Assembly: GCA_003550325.1 (NCBI GenBank)
Contig: QKWP01001169.1
Location: 1-64,000 of the forward strand
DNA: 64,000 nucleotides
Direction: 5' to 3'
Origin: Gigaspora rosea
Lineage: Eukaryota > Glomeromycota > Glomeromycetes > Diversisporales > Gigasporaceae
Positions 32,358 to 44,187 of this stretch are shown one piece after another (positions within the stretch are counted from its first letter, which is position 1; each line of letters begins with the position of its first letter). The notes under the pieces were generated by a model. That model had not been told where the DNA came from and did no database searches. It worked only from the letters and a program-made list of their open reading frames with translations. A program made the position numbers and the translations under genes.

Positions 32358-35009
32358 CTAATCTAACATTATATCAGCTTCCTTTTCAGGATCCCAATTT
32401 TCTTCGTCAATATTGCCCTCAGCATCATTAATTTGAACATTAACATTTTCCACTTTAGAAAACTCAAAGCTAGTATCAAAAACTATTTCATCTAAGTCAT
32501 TTGTAAAATCAGCTGCGTCAAGATTCAACAATTCCTCAATTTTAAGTGCTTCTTCTTCCGGAAACTCCACATTTTGTTCTTCTTCACTAGCAGGTTGTTG
32601 TTTATCATAATCATCATCGTTACTAGAATTCATATTAGATAATACTTCATATAAATCTTCAGCACCATTGTTAGCAAAAAAGTATGGTAGTTCTTTTTTC
32701 GAATTTGCAAGATAAAAAGCAGAAAGCTTCTGTATATTTTCAATTTTACCCAAGGAAAACTGTGTACGACGTTTGCCATAATACCATCCCAATGTTGACC
32801 AAATTCTTTTGCATCCAGCAGCATGTGGTGTTACAGAGAACAGTTTATTAGCTAATTGGCAAATATGATCCTCATTTTTTAAAAAGTTGTCTTCAAGAGA
32901 AGTCCACTACATTGTTGAAGATTCATTATTATCAAAAGATACATCAAATGGTGCAGTACGGTATAGATAACTTCTCATTTGTGACATTAACATTTTTCTT
33001 TCTTTTTGTTTTTTGCCCATTTTTTCATAAAAGTTGTCTGCTGCAAGAAGAATACTTCGAAATGTTCCTCGTGCCCATACTATATCTAAATTAATAAAAA
33101 TTAATAAAAATTAATAAAATAGATTAAAATTATAAACAAAATAATAAATAAAATAACAATTACTTACCAGTGTACCCAGGATGTAAAAAAAAGCATAAAA
33201 TATATGTATCATCATCAATTTCAGCAAATCTTCTATTATATATTGCAATTGCTTGTTGGCGAAAATTATGATAATCATTTTCTGGAAGTCTTCTAATTGC
33301 TGCTCCCAAACGAGCTAGACCAATAAAGCAATCAGCTAATGAACAATCTTGTGATTCAAGAGTTAATATAGCTATTTTAATTGGATAAAGAACAAATGCC
33401 AAGGCATTTAAATTATCAAAAAATGCTCTTGTACGTAATATTGCTTGTACTGAGGTATTTACAATATCTGGATTATTATTATGAATCTATAAATTAAATA
33501 AATAAATAAATTATTATGTACAGCTTTATTATTTATATTGAAACCAATTTATAAAAATAACTTAACTGTTTCTAATGGCACTTTATGCCTTATAACAGAG
33601 AATACACAATCATACATAGTATGCCAACGAGTATCTATTTATTGTTTAAGGGTAGGGTATTTTTTTGGCTTGTATAACGCATAAATTTGCAGATCCCTTG
33701 CTCCTGAATGGCCAAACCGCCAGTTTGGCCAATCAGAAACAGGGATTTGCAAATTTATGCATTACACAAGCCAAAAAAATACCCTACCCTTAAGACCACC
33801 CCCTTCAATTAAGTTTTCTTCAGCTAAAATTTTAAGTGTACTTCCTATAATTGTATTAATAAATAAAACTTTTTTAATTTTAATCTATGGACCTTAAAAT
33901 ACTAGCAGCATATTAAGTACTATGTTTAATTACCTGCAAGATAACTTTTTTTAAAATAACTAACCAAAACTTTGCATCGTTTAAGCATACGATCTGCAAA
34001 TGGTATTTTGCTAATATCTTTTGAAATAAGATTTATAGCATGGGAAATACATCAGACGTTTAAAATATTTGGATATTGTTCTGCAATAATACGACGTGCA
34101 GCTCTAATATTAGCACCCGGGTCTGTTACAATAGCAGAGAATTTTTCTGGGCCAATTTTTTCTAAAATATTAGTAATTTCTTCTGCCAAAAGTTCTTGTG
34201 TATGCCTTTCATTTGACAGATTTTGAAGACTCCACAAATATTGACAGTGGTCTGGCGTATAGATTACGAAGTTCCAAATTGACTCATTAGAAGGATTACT
34301 CTAGCAATCACATGCTAAATAATAAAATATAATAAAAAAACGCAATACTAAATAAGAGCTGCATATGATCTCATTAATGCATATGATCGATCAGTTTTAT
34401 TAATTAGTATAACTAAAATAATTTACTGATAGTCAGATTTTTTGATTCATTCAATTGTTTAATCATTGCTTGGTTGACAAATGCTGTTTCTTTGGCCAAA
34501 TAGCGACCAGAAAAAACATCTCTAGATGGTGGTTCATATGCTGAACATAAAGTTTTTAATAATTCTAGAAAAAATAGATTCTCAATAATATGAAAGGGGA
34601 CTCCACAAACAATAAATGCCTTTACTAATGCTCTATTTATATCTTTAACACGATCTGGTGTTAACTTAGTACTTTCAATAAAGTCAGAAAGTTGTGATTG
34701 AACATTAAGTTTTCGTTTTTTTGATGTTGATGCTTCAAGTTCTCTTGTTGCTAATCGATCTAAAAATAAACTACAAACATCTGGTGGGGCTTTATCACAT
34801 AAATTACCTAAATGATTTTCAAGGGCAGCAGGGGAGCCTTTGTACCAATACTCATTACAATAATTACATGTTGCACTTCAATGACCTTTAAAAATTTCAT
34901 TTCCCTGCTTAATGTGTGTTCCCCACACAATTGACTTTGGTTTACCACTAGATTTTTGCATAGACGTATCAATTGAATTAATAGAGAAAGTATTAGAGAT
35001 TTCAGCCAT
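32358..35009 (-). pseudogene. hAT transposase (BED/DUF659/hAT C-terminal), broken
   Basis: Five exons join in phase: 35009-34427, 34314-33934, 33844-33566 (interrupted by a MITE), 33486-33168 and 33079-32358, all with GT-AG introns. A BED-type zinc finger (TCNYC...ENHLGNLC) starts the protein. DUF659 follows (WSLQNLSNERHTQELLAEE, IVTDPGANIRAARR, CISHAINLISKDI). The middle includes DCFIGLARLGAAIRRLPEND. The C-terminal dimerisation region reads SVTPHAAGCKRIWSTLGWYY and GKRRTQFSLGKIE, then an acidic tail. In-frame stops sit at 34878-34880 (TGA, after FKGH), 34301-34303 (TAG, after CDC), 34052-34054 (TGA before CISHAI) and 32907-32909 (TAG), with another just beyond the MITE. Frames are otherwise intact, so inactivation looks recent. 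Terminal repeats and TSD were not found. Such enzymes could have mobilised 8-bp-TSD elements nearby (inference). Confidence 0.85.
33650..33789. mobile_element. TTAA-flanked MITE inserted in the hAT transposase
   Basis: A 140-bp near-perfect palindrome with ends GGGTAGGGTATTTTTTTGGC, flanked by TTAA at 33646-33649 and 33790-33793. TTAA duplications are typical of piggyBac and Kolobok elements (family knowledge). Removing the insert and one TTAA restores the host reading (GGGLK, two codons, IDTRWHTMYDC), which fixes both boundaries. Confidence 0.88.
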
Positions 35010-35261
35010 ATTGCAGTTTTGAATTTCAAAAAACACAGTTAAATAAATTTTTAGCTATTGCTATTTATAAGATATTTAATCAATATTTAATCAGTTTATG
35101 ATAAATTTAATCTCTTCATGATAAACTTCTTAATATATCAACAAAAAGAAGTATATATTAACAAAAAAAACTTTAATATATTAAAAGCAATATATAATAC
35201 ATGCATATTTAATTAACAGGTTTTTGATTCTTTTTTTTTTAGAAAAAAAATTGTCATCATT

Positions 35262-36460
35262 CGAACCTAAAATTTTTTTTAGCATTTGTTATTACTTTAA
35301 ATTCAGTTTGTTTGTTTTTTTAAAAAAAAAATAAAAGAACAAAAAAAGCAACACACATACGTACATACTAACTTATTTCTTTCACATAAAATCTCTAAGC
35401 TCCTTTTTCTGAAATTAAATCTGAAATCTTCTTAAAATCCATTTTTCATATGATTAATTTCAGATCCTAGCTTTGCAATAGTCAATTTATCTACAGTATC
35501 GTTTTGGGTTGTTCTGGTTTTTACAAATCATGTCGTAGGGTTATGGGGTTAAGCAATAATTTTATTTGCTTGAACCTGAATTTTTTTTTAGCATTCGTTG
35601 GTTATTTTAAATTCATTTTGTTTGTTTTAAAAAAAAAAATAAGAGACAAAAAAAGCAATACACATACATATATATTGACTTATTTCTTTCACATAGAAAT
35701 CCCTAAGCACCTTTTTCTTGCAATTAAACTTGAAATCTTTTTAAAATCCATTGGTAAAAACCAGAAAACCCCAAAACGATATTGTATATAAATTGATGAA
35801 CAAATCATGCCATGGGGTTATGGGGTTAAACAATAATTTTTTTTGCTTGAACCTGAAATTTTTTTAGCATTCGTTAGTTATTTTAAATTCGGTTTGTTTG
35901 TTTTTAAAAAAAAAATAAAAGAGACAAAAAAAGCAACAAATACGTACATACTAACTTATTTCTTCATATAGAAATTCTAAAGCTCCGTTTTCTTGAAATT
36001 AAACCTGAATTTTCTTAAAATCCATTTGTAAAAACCAGAAAAACCCAAAATGATACTGTAGATAAATTGACCTTGCAAAGCTGGGATCTGAAATTAATAA
36101 TATGAACAAATCATAGCGTGGGGTTATGGGGTTAAGAAATAATTTTCTTTGCTTGAACCTGAAATTTTTTTTAGCATTCGTTAGTTACTTTAAATTCGTT
36201 TTGTTTGTTTTTAAAAAAAAAAAATTAAAAGAGACAAAAAAAGCAACACATACATACATACTAACTTATTTCTTTCACATAAAAATCCTTAAGCTCCTTT
36301 TTCTTGAAATTAAACCTGAACTATTCTTAAAATCCATTGTTCATATTATTAATTTCAGATCCCAGCTTTGCAACGGTCATTAACTACAGTATTGTTTTGG
36401 GTTTTTCTGGTTTTTACAAATCATGCCGTGGGTTATGGGGTTAAGTAATTTTGATTAGAT
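35262..36460 (+). repeat. tandem repeat, four units of about 280-310 bp
   Basis: Units begin with GAACCTGAA...TTTTTTTTAGCATTCG at about 35263, 35572, 35849 and 36155. Each continues through TTTGTTTGTTTT, an A-run, GACAAAAAAAGCAA, ACTTATTTCTTTCACATA, AAGCTCCTTTTTCTTG and GGTTATGGGGTTAAG. Two ORFs of 95 and 85 codons occupy equivalent positions in different units but are not preserved in the others, so they are not genes. Confidence 0.85.
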
Positions 36461-37908
36461 CATGCATCTTTTGAAAAATTCAATTCTTTATATATTAGAA
36501 ATTTTGAAGCAAAGTAAATAAATAATAACCGATTTCAGAGTTTAAATAAAAAGTAAACCTTGGAGCCTTTTATTATTTATATCTGGCTCAAAGTCTCCAA
36601 ATTAACAGTGCGATTAAACATATTCCAGATCCAAAGATTAATGATTACGCTTTACCGGTTAAACTTGTTCTTGTTAAACTTGTTATTACTAGTTTTTTTA
36701 CTTATGCATCTCTATACTAATCATATGATAGAAATTTCAAATTTGCTACAGAGTGATTGATGATTATGCATAAGCTGATTTCTTTGATGATATCAAACTA
36801 CAATAATCGAATCGATTAACATTTTAATGTGTATGATTTTCATGTATTGGAAGCTTCTATTGGAAAGACATGCTTATTATTACTTTTTAAGAATGTTTTT
36901 CTGCATAAACTGGATATGAATGCTGCCAATGAAAAATTTATTAGAGATTACGTCCGATGACAGGTGTTCCCTTAATAGCACTCGTGTTTTCAATGTTCAG
37001 GTTCACTTCCAGTAATAAAACGGGCTTATATGTAACGGCAAAAAAAAAAAAAAACTATAGATAACGCAAGAGTTTTTTAATTAGGTTTTAAAAAAAGTTA
37101 TTACTAAATATGTATACAATATCAGATTAAGCCTAAAATATGAGCAATTATGGATTTTATCGTACATTTCCGGAAATTTTGGAAATTTTGGAAATTTGTA
37201 TAATCGGCGAAAGTAATATTGTCCCTATTTCGGATTCAGATTTGGCAAAATATTTGGGCTTCGCCCGCAACATTAATTTCTTGTATTACTAATAGCTAAA
37301 AAATAAATTAATAAATAAATTAAACCAATTTAATTTATACAGAAGATTCATATGAAAAAAAACGTGTGCATGATAGAACTTTTGATTATCATATATGTAA
37401 AATTTTCTATTAAAAAATAGATACCTTTATTATTATTTTCCTGAGGCGAACCTAGCTTTGTAATACATATTTAATGCAGAATTATATATAAAATATATAA
37501 AATTAAAATATAACTAACTTATTTCATGAGTCACACCATTGTAATCTTCATAAAGATTCTGATTAACCTCATAGCGAATGTGTAATTGTCGATATTGTTT
37601 TCGTTGTTGTGTGATATTATTCGAATAATTATGGAATGTGTGAAATAAAATGACAGTTTATTTCAATTTAGTATATTATCTGGCATCAGACTGTTGTGAT
37701 TTATTGTTTATTGTTTATAGTCAATAATAAAATTTTAGAATTCTAAAATTTAATGAATTATAACTGTGAGTATTTATAAAAGGTCTACAGAATATCCAAC
37801 ATGTATAACCCCAAAAGATACCTAACCTTTTTACATAGATAATAATAGATGTTTTGGGGCGCTTTCAAACTAATGCCTGGTTATAGGTAATGATTTTACT
37901 AATCAAAC
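36461..37908. other. intergenic without recognised gene
   Basis: AT-rich. It contains a GGAAATTTTGGAAATTTTGG triplet repeat near 37165 but no coding signal. Confidence 0.35.
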
Positions 37909-37916
37909 ATTATGAT

Positions 37917-37972
37917 TAGAGGTGCAGGTAACTTTTATGTTACGACAAGTTACAGAGCTTCGCCTGCACCTA
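37917..37972. mobile_element. 56-bp hAT-like mini-element
   Basis: Ends TAGAGGTGCAGG and CCTGCACCTA form a terminal inverted repeat of the TAGNG hAT type. Flanks ATTATGAT (37909-37916) and ATTATAAT (37973-37980) match at 7 of 8 bases. The centre is a small GTAAC...GTTAC hairpin. It may be an internally deleted MITE. Confidence 0.5.
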
Positions 37973-37980
37973 ATTATAAT

Positions 37981-38527
37981 TATTATTACAAATAGATATA
38001 TTATTAATAAATTAATCATGAGTATACTGTAACTCTAATACGTAAAATAAAAAGACAAAAATAAAAATGCAAAAATAAAGAAAGACTTGGAATTGCCTAC
38101 TTGTTAAATTTACAAATAACTCAAAAACCATAATGCTGGTTGTAAATTGATCAGTCTAACAATTTATTCACATATGTTATTATACCATATGCACTAGTGT
38201 TGGCAAATGACACCATATGACCTATATGACTTACATGACTTATGATATATGATCGGTCATATAAGCAGAGTATATGATCTTATGATCTTATAGTCTAAAT
38301 TTAATTTAGGCCAGTATTATAAAATTGGCCCAAATTAACAAGTTGATTTTAAAAAATTTTATCAAAAAAATTTCACTATTAGCTTAAAATTAGATTTCGT
38401 AATAAGATAGCTAAAAAAAAACAACAACAATAGCTTTAATAATACTAAAATTTTACAAGAAAACTTTTTGTTAGTGTGTAGAAGCAGTTTTATAGATAAA
38501 ATGTTGATTTATAAACGATTTTTGGGT
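37981..38527. other. intergenic with TATGA-rich stretch
   Basis: At 38195-38300 the sequence has repeated ATGACxTATATGAC and GATCTTATGATCTTAT motifs; related CATATGAC sequence flanks the MITE at 39375. No coding signal. Confidence 0.35.
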
Positions 38528-39268
38528 GAGTTTTACTAAAACGCACCTATGGTGTTTTACACCATGTTACACAAGACTATTAGAATAGCCAATAAAAATT
38601 AAGAGAAGGTGTAGCATAAAATTTTGGTTTTTTTTATTTTTTTAAAAAAACGTTCATATCTCAAAATCTTGCTTATGAAACCACCTTTGGGGCTTTAATA
38701 AAAAAAATTCCTTACTAAATTTTGTATATACTAATGCCCAGATAAAATCCCAGGCCTCCTAAAGTAATAAAAATTTATTTTTTGCTTTATAAAAATTTAT
38801 TTTTTTGTTTTTGTTACACAGATTTGCAAATCTAATTTACCTATGGTGGTAAAACACCATAAGTGCATTTTATAATATTTGTTTTTGGATTATTTTAATT
38901 TTTTTCAATTATTATAAAACACACTTATGGTATTTTACCACTATAGGTAAATTAGATTTGCAAATCTGTATAACAAAAACAAAAAATAAATTTTTACAAA
39001 ACAAAAAATAAATTTTAATTACTTTAGGATTAGGGTAAGGCTCAGAATTTTATCAGGGCATTAGTATATACAAAATTTAGCAAGGAGTTTTTTTATTAGA
39101 GCTCCAAAGTGGTTTCATAAGCCAAATTTAGAGATATGAATGTTTTTTTAAAAAAATAAACAAAAAACTGAAATTTTTTGTTATACCTGATCTTAAATTT
39201 TGAATGGCTATTCTAATAGTTTTGTGTAATATTGTGTAAAATACCATAGATGTGTTTTAGTAAAACTC
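38528..39268. mobile_element. 741-bp foldback element (near-complete palindrome)
   Basis: The left arm (38528 to about 38890) and right arm (about 38920 to 39268) are inverted copies with a short AT-rich spacer. Outer ends read GAGTTTTACTAAAAC. Shared arm segments include CTATTAGAATAGCCA, TTAGTATATACAAAATTT and AGATTTGCAAATCTG. No TSD could be defined and there is no coding sequence. Confidence 0.75.
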
Positions 39269-39374
39269 TTAATTTTTTATATTTACATACAATCTTAAAT
39301 TCTGATTGGCTAACAAATTTTTTAAAGTAGTAAAAATTTATGACTTTATGACTTATAACCAATGGTCATATGAC

Positions 39375-39555
39375 AGGACCCCGAAGGACTCTGATATAAC
39401 TCAGTGATTACTAAAAAAGGAAATTTTGCATAGAAATTCATCAAACATTGCATTTTTATATAGTAAATTTTTTAAATTTTGGCCTATTTTATACGCCTAT
39501 TTGGCGATATTATACAAACTCAGATCTAAGTTGTATCAGAGTCCTTCGGGGTCCT
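39375..39555. mobile_element. MITE with AGGACCCCGAAGGACTCTGA ends, 8-bp TSD
   Basis: A 181-bp element with terminal inverted repeats matching for more than 20 bases (AGGACCCCGAAGGACTCTGA on both ends), flanked by a perfect 8-bp duplication CATATGAC (39367-39374 and 39556-39563). The 8-bp TSD suggests the hAT superfamily. Near-identical ends indicate a young insertion. Confidence 0.9.
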
Positions 39556-39563
39556 CATATGAC

Positions 39564-40646
39564 CCATGACCTTGGTCATTTAACAAAAATATAATATAAC
39601 CTGGTCACTATTATGTACTGAACATGAAAACCAGCCAGTTGCAATATTGAATGATTATGCTACTATACACAAAAGGCATTCACATATGAGTGCAAACTAA
39701 TGATGCCTAACGAAACTTACGTGACCTAATGAAACATAATAGTTTCGTCATTTCGTCAGTGACAAAACTATGATGAAATTTTGGTTTCATTAGGCGAAAT
39801 AATTTCATCAAGCATCTATAGTGCGAACATTCTCAAATTAAGGGTAGATAACTTCTTTCGCCATATAAATTTGGGGTTGCCATCTTGTTATAGATATACT
39901 GAATATGTATCAGTATTATTTCATCTTTACATATAGCACATCATGTCAGATAAACATCTGTTGCTCTTTTTTAGATTTTTTAACCTGTTCTTGTTTAGAT
40001 GTATAGATGTAATACAAAGCTACTCAAGATAAATACCAAATCTGGGACAATAAAAATTATTTTAAATAGATTTTTATTAATATACAGAAATTATGGACGT
40101 TTTTCTTTGTTATATAGTAGGAAAAATTAGCCCACAAATGCCTGTTTGGATTCCACAATCATGCATGTTGATGCCGTGACTCGAGTAAGGAACCTAGCAG
40201 GTGATCTTGTTCCCATGCTTCTAATATCAGAATAATATAATTAAAAAAAATCAAGTAATGTAATAAGAAACCTTTGTTCGAATTTATGCTAAAAAGAAAT
40301 CAAATAAAAATTAGTATGAATAAACTCAAATAAAATGGAAATATTAAGTTCTTTGGTGTTCTTTTAAATTCATGTTAGAATAAATTAGATGAAACATAAT
40401 CAAAAGTTTTTGCAAAAAAGTTATAAAAGAACAAAAAAATAAGTTAATAAAGGATCATTTAATTCTAGTTTAATTAACATGAATAAGACCTTTTTTACTC
40501 TAAAAAAGTCCATTCTTCTTGTATTCTTATCTTGATTATCTTACCAAATCATGTGCCTTGCGTAGAACTGTCCATTTTTTTTACTATTAACAATATTTTC
40601 TATTTCTAGCCTATCAATACAGTATCAGAAATCTAAATTTCACAAG
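39564..40646. other. intergenic without recognised gene
   Basis: AT-rich, with no coding signal. GTTTCGTCATTTCGTCAGT and related GAAACTA/TAGTTTC motifs are concentrated at 39705-39820. Confidence 0.35.
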
Positions 40647-40654
40647 ATCACCAG

Positions 40655-43529
40655 TAGGGTACGGGACAGCCTGGGTCAGTTCGGGTTCATTTAAACCCGA
40701 CCTGGGCCCGTTTAAAACCTGACCCGGGCACGACCCGATAAAAAATTTTCATGACGGGTGGGCCAGGTCAGATATAAAACCCGACCCGACCCAACTCGAC
40801 CTGATTATTTAATAATCGCGTAGAGTTATATTACTTTAAGCTTTTATGCATTGCTCATCTCAATCGCATATCAATTTAAAAACTGAACTGCTTCAAGTTA
40901 TTCTTTAAATGCCAAGCCCAAATCCATCACTAAATTTATTCAGTCTCATACACTCAACTTGAGTTCTCAATTCGATTAATTTGATAGTATTTTATCCTCG
41001 AATTTTCTAAAATTTCCTCTTAGTGCTTTAATAGTGCTTTCTTTTTATGCTTTCTTTTTATCTGACTTATACCAGTAACATAATTATGCTTGCATAACAG
41101 GGCGTATGGTTTACTGCCATATAGAATAGCGTGTTCGCAAAATCTTGCATTGATATAGCATTAAACATCTATTATTTTGCATTCAAACTGAGTTTTTTGC
41201 GACTATTTAAATATATGAATTCGATTTTTTTGAATTTTTATTTATTTGGTTTGCAAAGTTTTGAGATTTGCAGATCAAAAAACAAAAAAAAAGAAATCAA
41301 TGATTTCTAATTTCTGGTTTCCTATTTCTTTAAATATTTTTTTGCAACATTACAAGTTGTAGATTCATTATTTTGTAACATATTTGATTTGGTATCTTTT
41401 ATAAGAATATAAGTTACATATTTGTCGTGTTGTAAAGAATTTGATTGTGTCAAAGTTGGCGCCGAAACCCTTTTATGCCATCTGAAAGTTTCTGGTTTCA
41501 GATTATAGCTTCTGAAACCTTATCCGAAACTCGTAACCTCACCCGGATCTCTAAACCTCATTCAAAACACGATACCTCGCCTGAACACTTTCAATTATAC
41601 ATCAAATGCATTAATATATGCTATGCATCTTCAATATACATTAGTCGCACTGATGTATATTTAATAAAATTTGAATATCCAACTTTTTGGGCTGGAATGC
41701 ATCCAATAATTTATTGCATGCTGCAATCCTTTTAATATGAAAGGCATAATTCCGGAGTTTATATTCTGACAATCAAGGATCAGTGTTTTTTACTTACTAT
41801 GTAACAACTGGATACAATATCAAGTAAAAATAAGTAATAACGTCAATATCTACTAATGATCGAATTGATAAGTTACCGCAGAATTAAATAAATTGTCTGT
41901 ATCAACAGGCATTAAATGCTTATCATTTTTTCATTGGCAATTTTTCCTATTGTCCTAGAATTTTGAAATAAGCCCTTTTGAAGTTGATTCTTCAGTTAAC
42001 ATCACTTTTCCAGGACTCTCGGGAGGAGAAGGGGGTAAAATGAAACGAACATATGAAACGAACATAAGAAACGAACATATAAAATAAACAAAGGTTGGCA
42101 ATTTCATTGCTTAATATAAATCAGGTGACTGGCGAAAGTCATCCAGCATTTTGATTGGCTGTTCGTTTTCGGGGGAGGTGGGGGAGACTTCAGCTGGGGA
42201 TGATGCTAACTGAAAAATTATCTTCAAATGGCCTGAATTGCAATTATGGTATAATATTAAAAATAAAGTTGACTAGCTTTAAAAAAAACCGTACAAACCG
42301 AAGCAGTGAAAAAAAATTGCCAAAAACATATAATTAAAAACTATGTATATAATGAGTTCTGTACTATAAGTACAGAAGTATGTATACTATATAATCATTT
42401 TAATTAAAAAAGTAAAAAACCCTGATTTAACATTTTTAAATTTATTTATTGCTGTCTAAGCCCCAAAAATTAACCTTACTGGTATAATAAATTACCACCA
42501 TCACGAGTGTTCTGTACATTTTTACATCATTTTTTCATTTAAACATAATTTATGTTCTTAATTTATTTCGAACTACCAATTTATTTTAACGTTAAAAATA
42601 GGAGCTTCATAGTAAATCTGATTATCCTCCAAGGCGCATAAAAGGCCAGTGCTGGTCATACATTCATTTTTTTTCTGCCTTTTACTGGTGATCAAATTCA
42701 TACAATAAGTGCATAAAATGTATAAAATATCCAATACAAATAGTACGGAATAGTTTTCAAAATAAGTATTTTAGAAATTACAGACGATATGACCAAATTA
42801 TATGGTAACAATTTGACTAATTATAATTCTAATATCAAATTTTAAACTAATTGATATTAGATACTTTCCCGTTCCTGGTTTTGCGCGATGATGTTGCACA
42901 GTTACCTTATTCATAATTTATCCAGAGATTAGCATCCAAAATTGTATGTAAGGCGCAAAATTTTTTCTGGGCAATACTAGGGTAAGTATCAAGCAATTTC
43001 TCACTAAAACTAATATATCGTGTACCAGTATAGTACAATATAACTTAGAATACACATTTCTAACTCCCTTTAAACAATTCAATTGTTTATTATAAAATAA
43101 AATTTTCTGCAATTTTTTATAATTTGTTTTTATGAGTTTATTTTTATTCATATATCCTCAATGAGTTCAACAACATTTATCTGTATCTTCGTCTTTATTA
43201 GTTTCGTCATGCTTTGCAGTTTCATTAGTTGTCAGTATTATCATCATATGAACCTAGGTTACGCATTTCATCAGCACGAACTTAAGGTTTCATCTAACAA
43301 CTATATTTCTGCTCAAATTATAATTCCGGGTAAGATTTTTTAAAATTATATCAGGTTTGATCGGGCTTTACGGGTTAATGAACATAGCCCAAACCTGACC
43401 CGATACTTAATTAGGCCCAGCCTGAACCCGACCCATTTTAAAACGGGTCAATAATTTGAACCCGACCCGGGTCTGAACCTGGCCCGACCCACAAAATTTC
43501 AGGTTAAACCCGACCCGTCCCGTACCCTA
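40655..43529. mobile_element. 2.9-kb non-autonomous hAT element
   Basis: Ends read TAGGGTACGGGAC at the left and the inverted equivalent at the right, the TAGGG form of hAT termini. A perfect 8-bp duplication ATCACCAG flanks it (40647-40654 and 43530-43537). Subterminal zones on both sides (40655-40800 and 43340-43529) are densely packed with CCCGACC / GGGTCGGG motifs, a layout typical of transposase-binding arrays. No transposase homology is found inside; the 96-codon ORF at 41445-41735 carries no motif. A PIF-like MITE at 41972-42233 is nested within, so it is younger. Confidence 0.88.
41972..42233. mobile_element. PIF/Harbinger-like MITE, copy 3, nested
   Basis: A 262-bp copy with ends GCCCTTTTGAAGTTGATTC and the inverted GGCCATTTGAAG, GTTAACATCAC inside, and an internal AACGAACATA motif repeated three times. 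Left flank TAA, right flank TGA (one change). Inserted in the 2.9-kb hAT unit. Confidence 0.72.
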
Positions 43530-43788
43530 ATCACCAGGTTATAGCTTAATGATACATACGTATGTAACAAGAACCAATAATATTGATATTGTGAAGAGCA
43601 TAACGCAAAAACTCATTTCTTTCCCCAACGAAGTTGGCAAGAAATCATAAAGAAAAATTACTACAATCTTGAGAAAATAATGATTAAAAAATATTTTCTT
43701 TTATGGGAAAACTTTTTCCACGCACCTGCGTGATCATGCACCCCTATACTGGTATATAAATATAAGATTATCTATAATAGATAATTAT

Positions 43789-44187
43789 TTATTTTTTTTT
43801 GTTTTGATTTTTTACGTTTTCGTTTACTAATTTTTTTTTCTTTTCTTTTTTAGCTACTGTCGCTGGTGTTGTCGTTGGTGTCACCATTGGTATAATCGTT
43901 GGTGTCGTCATTGGTGTCATCGCAGGTGTTGCCTCAAGTGTTGTTGCAGGTGTCGCTCCATTAGATTTTCTTCTTGGTGGGTGGTCTTGCACGCTTTTTC
44001 GGGTGGGTTTCTTTCGTTTTTGTTTGTTTTTTTTCTCGTTTTTTCTTTTTTCTTCTCTTGTCTTGCACGTTTTTTCAGTGCTGGTCTTGTACGTTTCTTT
44101 GGTGTTGGTCTTGCATGTTTCTTCAGTATTGGTCTTGCACGTTTTTTCGGTAGTGGTCTTGCACTGGATATGGTGGGTTTCTTTCAT
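43789..44187 (-). CDS. low-complexity Lys/Thr-rich ORF, doubtful
   Basis: 132 codons inside the Mutator-like unit. The N-terminal part is built of 8-residue periods such as TEKTCKTN/TEETCKTN, the middle is Lys/Arg-rich, followed by a Thr/Pro/Met repeat (TPMTTPTIIPMVTP) and a Lys-rich tail. It follows from translating the 24-bp repeat. The frame is closed by stops further upstream in the array. If translated it would be a basic, Cys-containing repeat protein; more probably it is a by-product. Confidence 0.25.
   Translation of the reverse strand: MKETHHIQCKTTTEKTCKTNTEETCKTNTKETYKTSTEKTCKTREEKRKNEKKNKQKRKKPTRKSVQDHPPRRKSNGATPATTLEATPAMTPMTTPTIIPMVTPTTTPATVAKKEKKKKLVNENVKNQNKKK

Noticed and set aside
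41445..41735. 96-codon ORF inside the 2.9-kb hAT unit
   Set aside because: No motif, no splice context and no similarity to a transposase that I can see; left unannotated as a gene.
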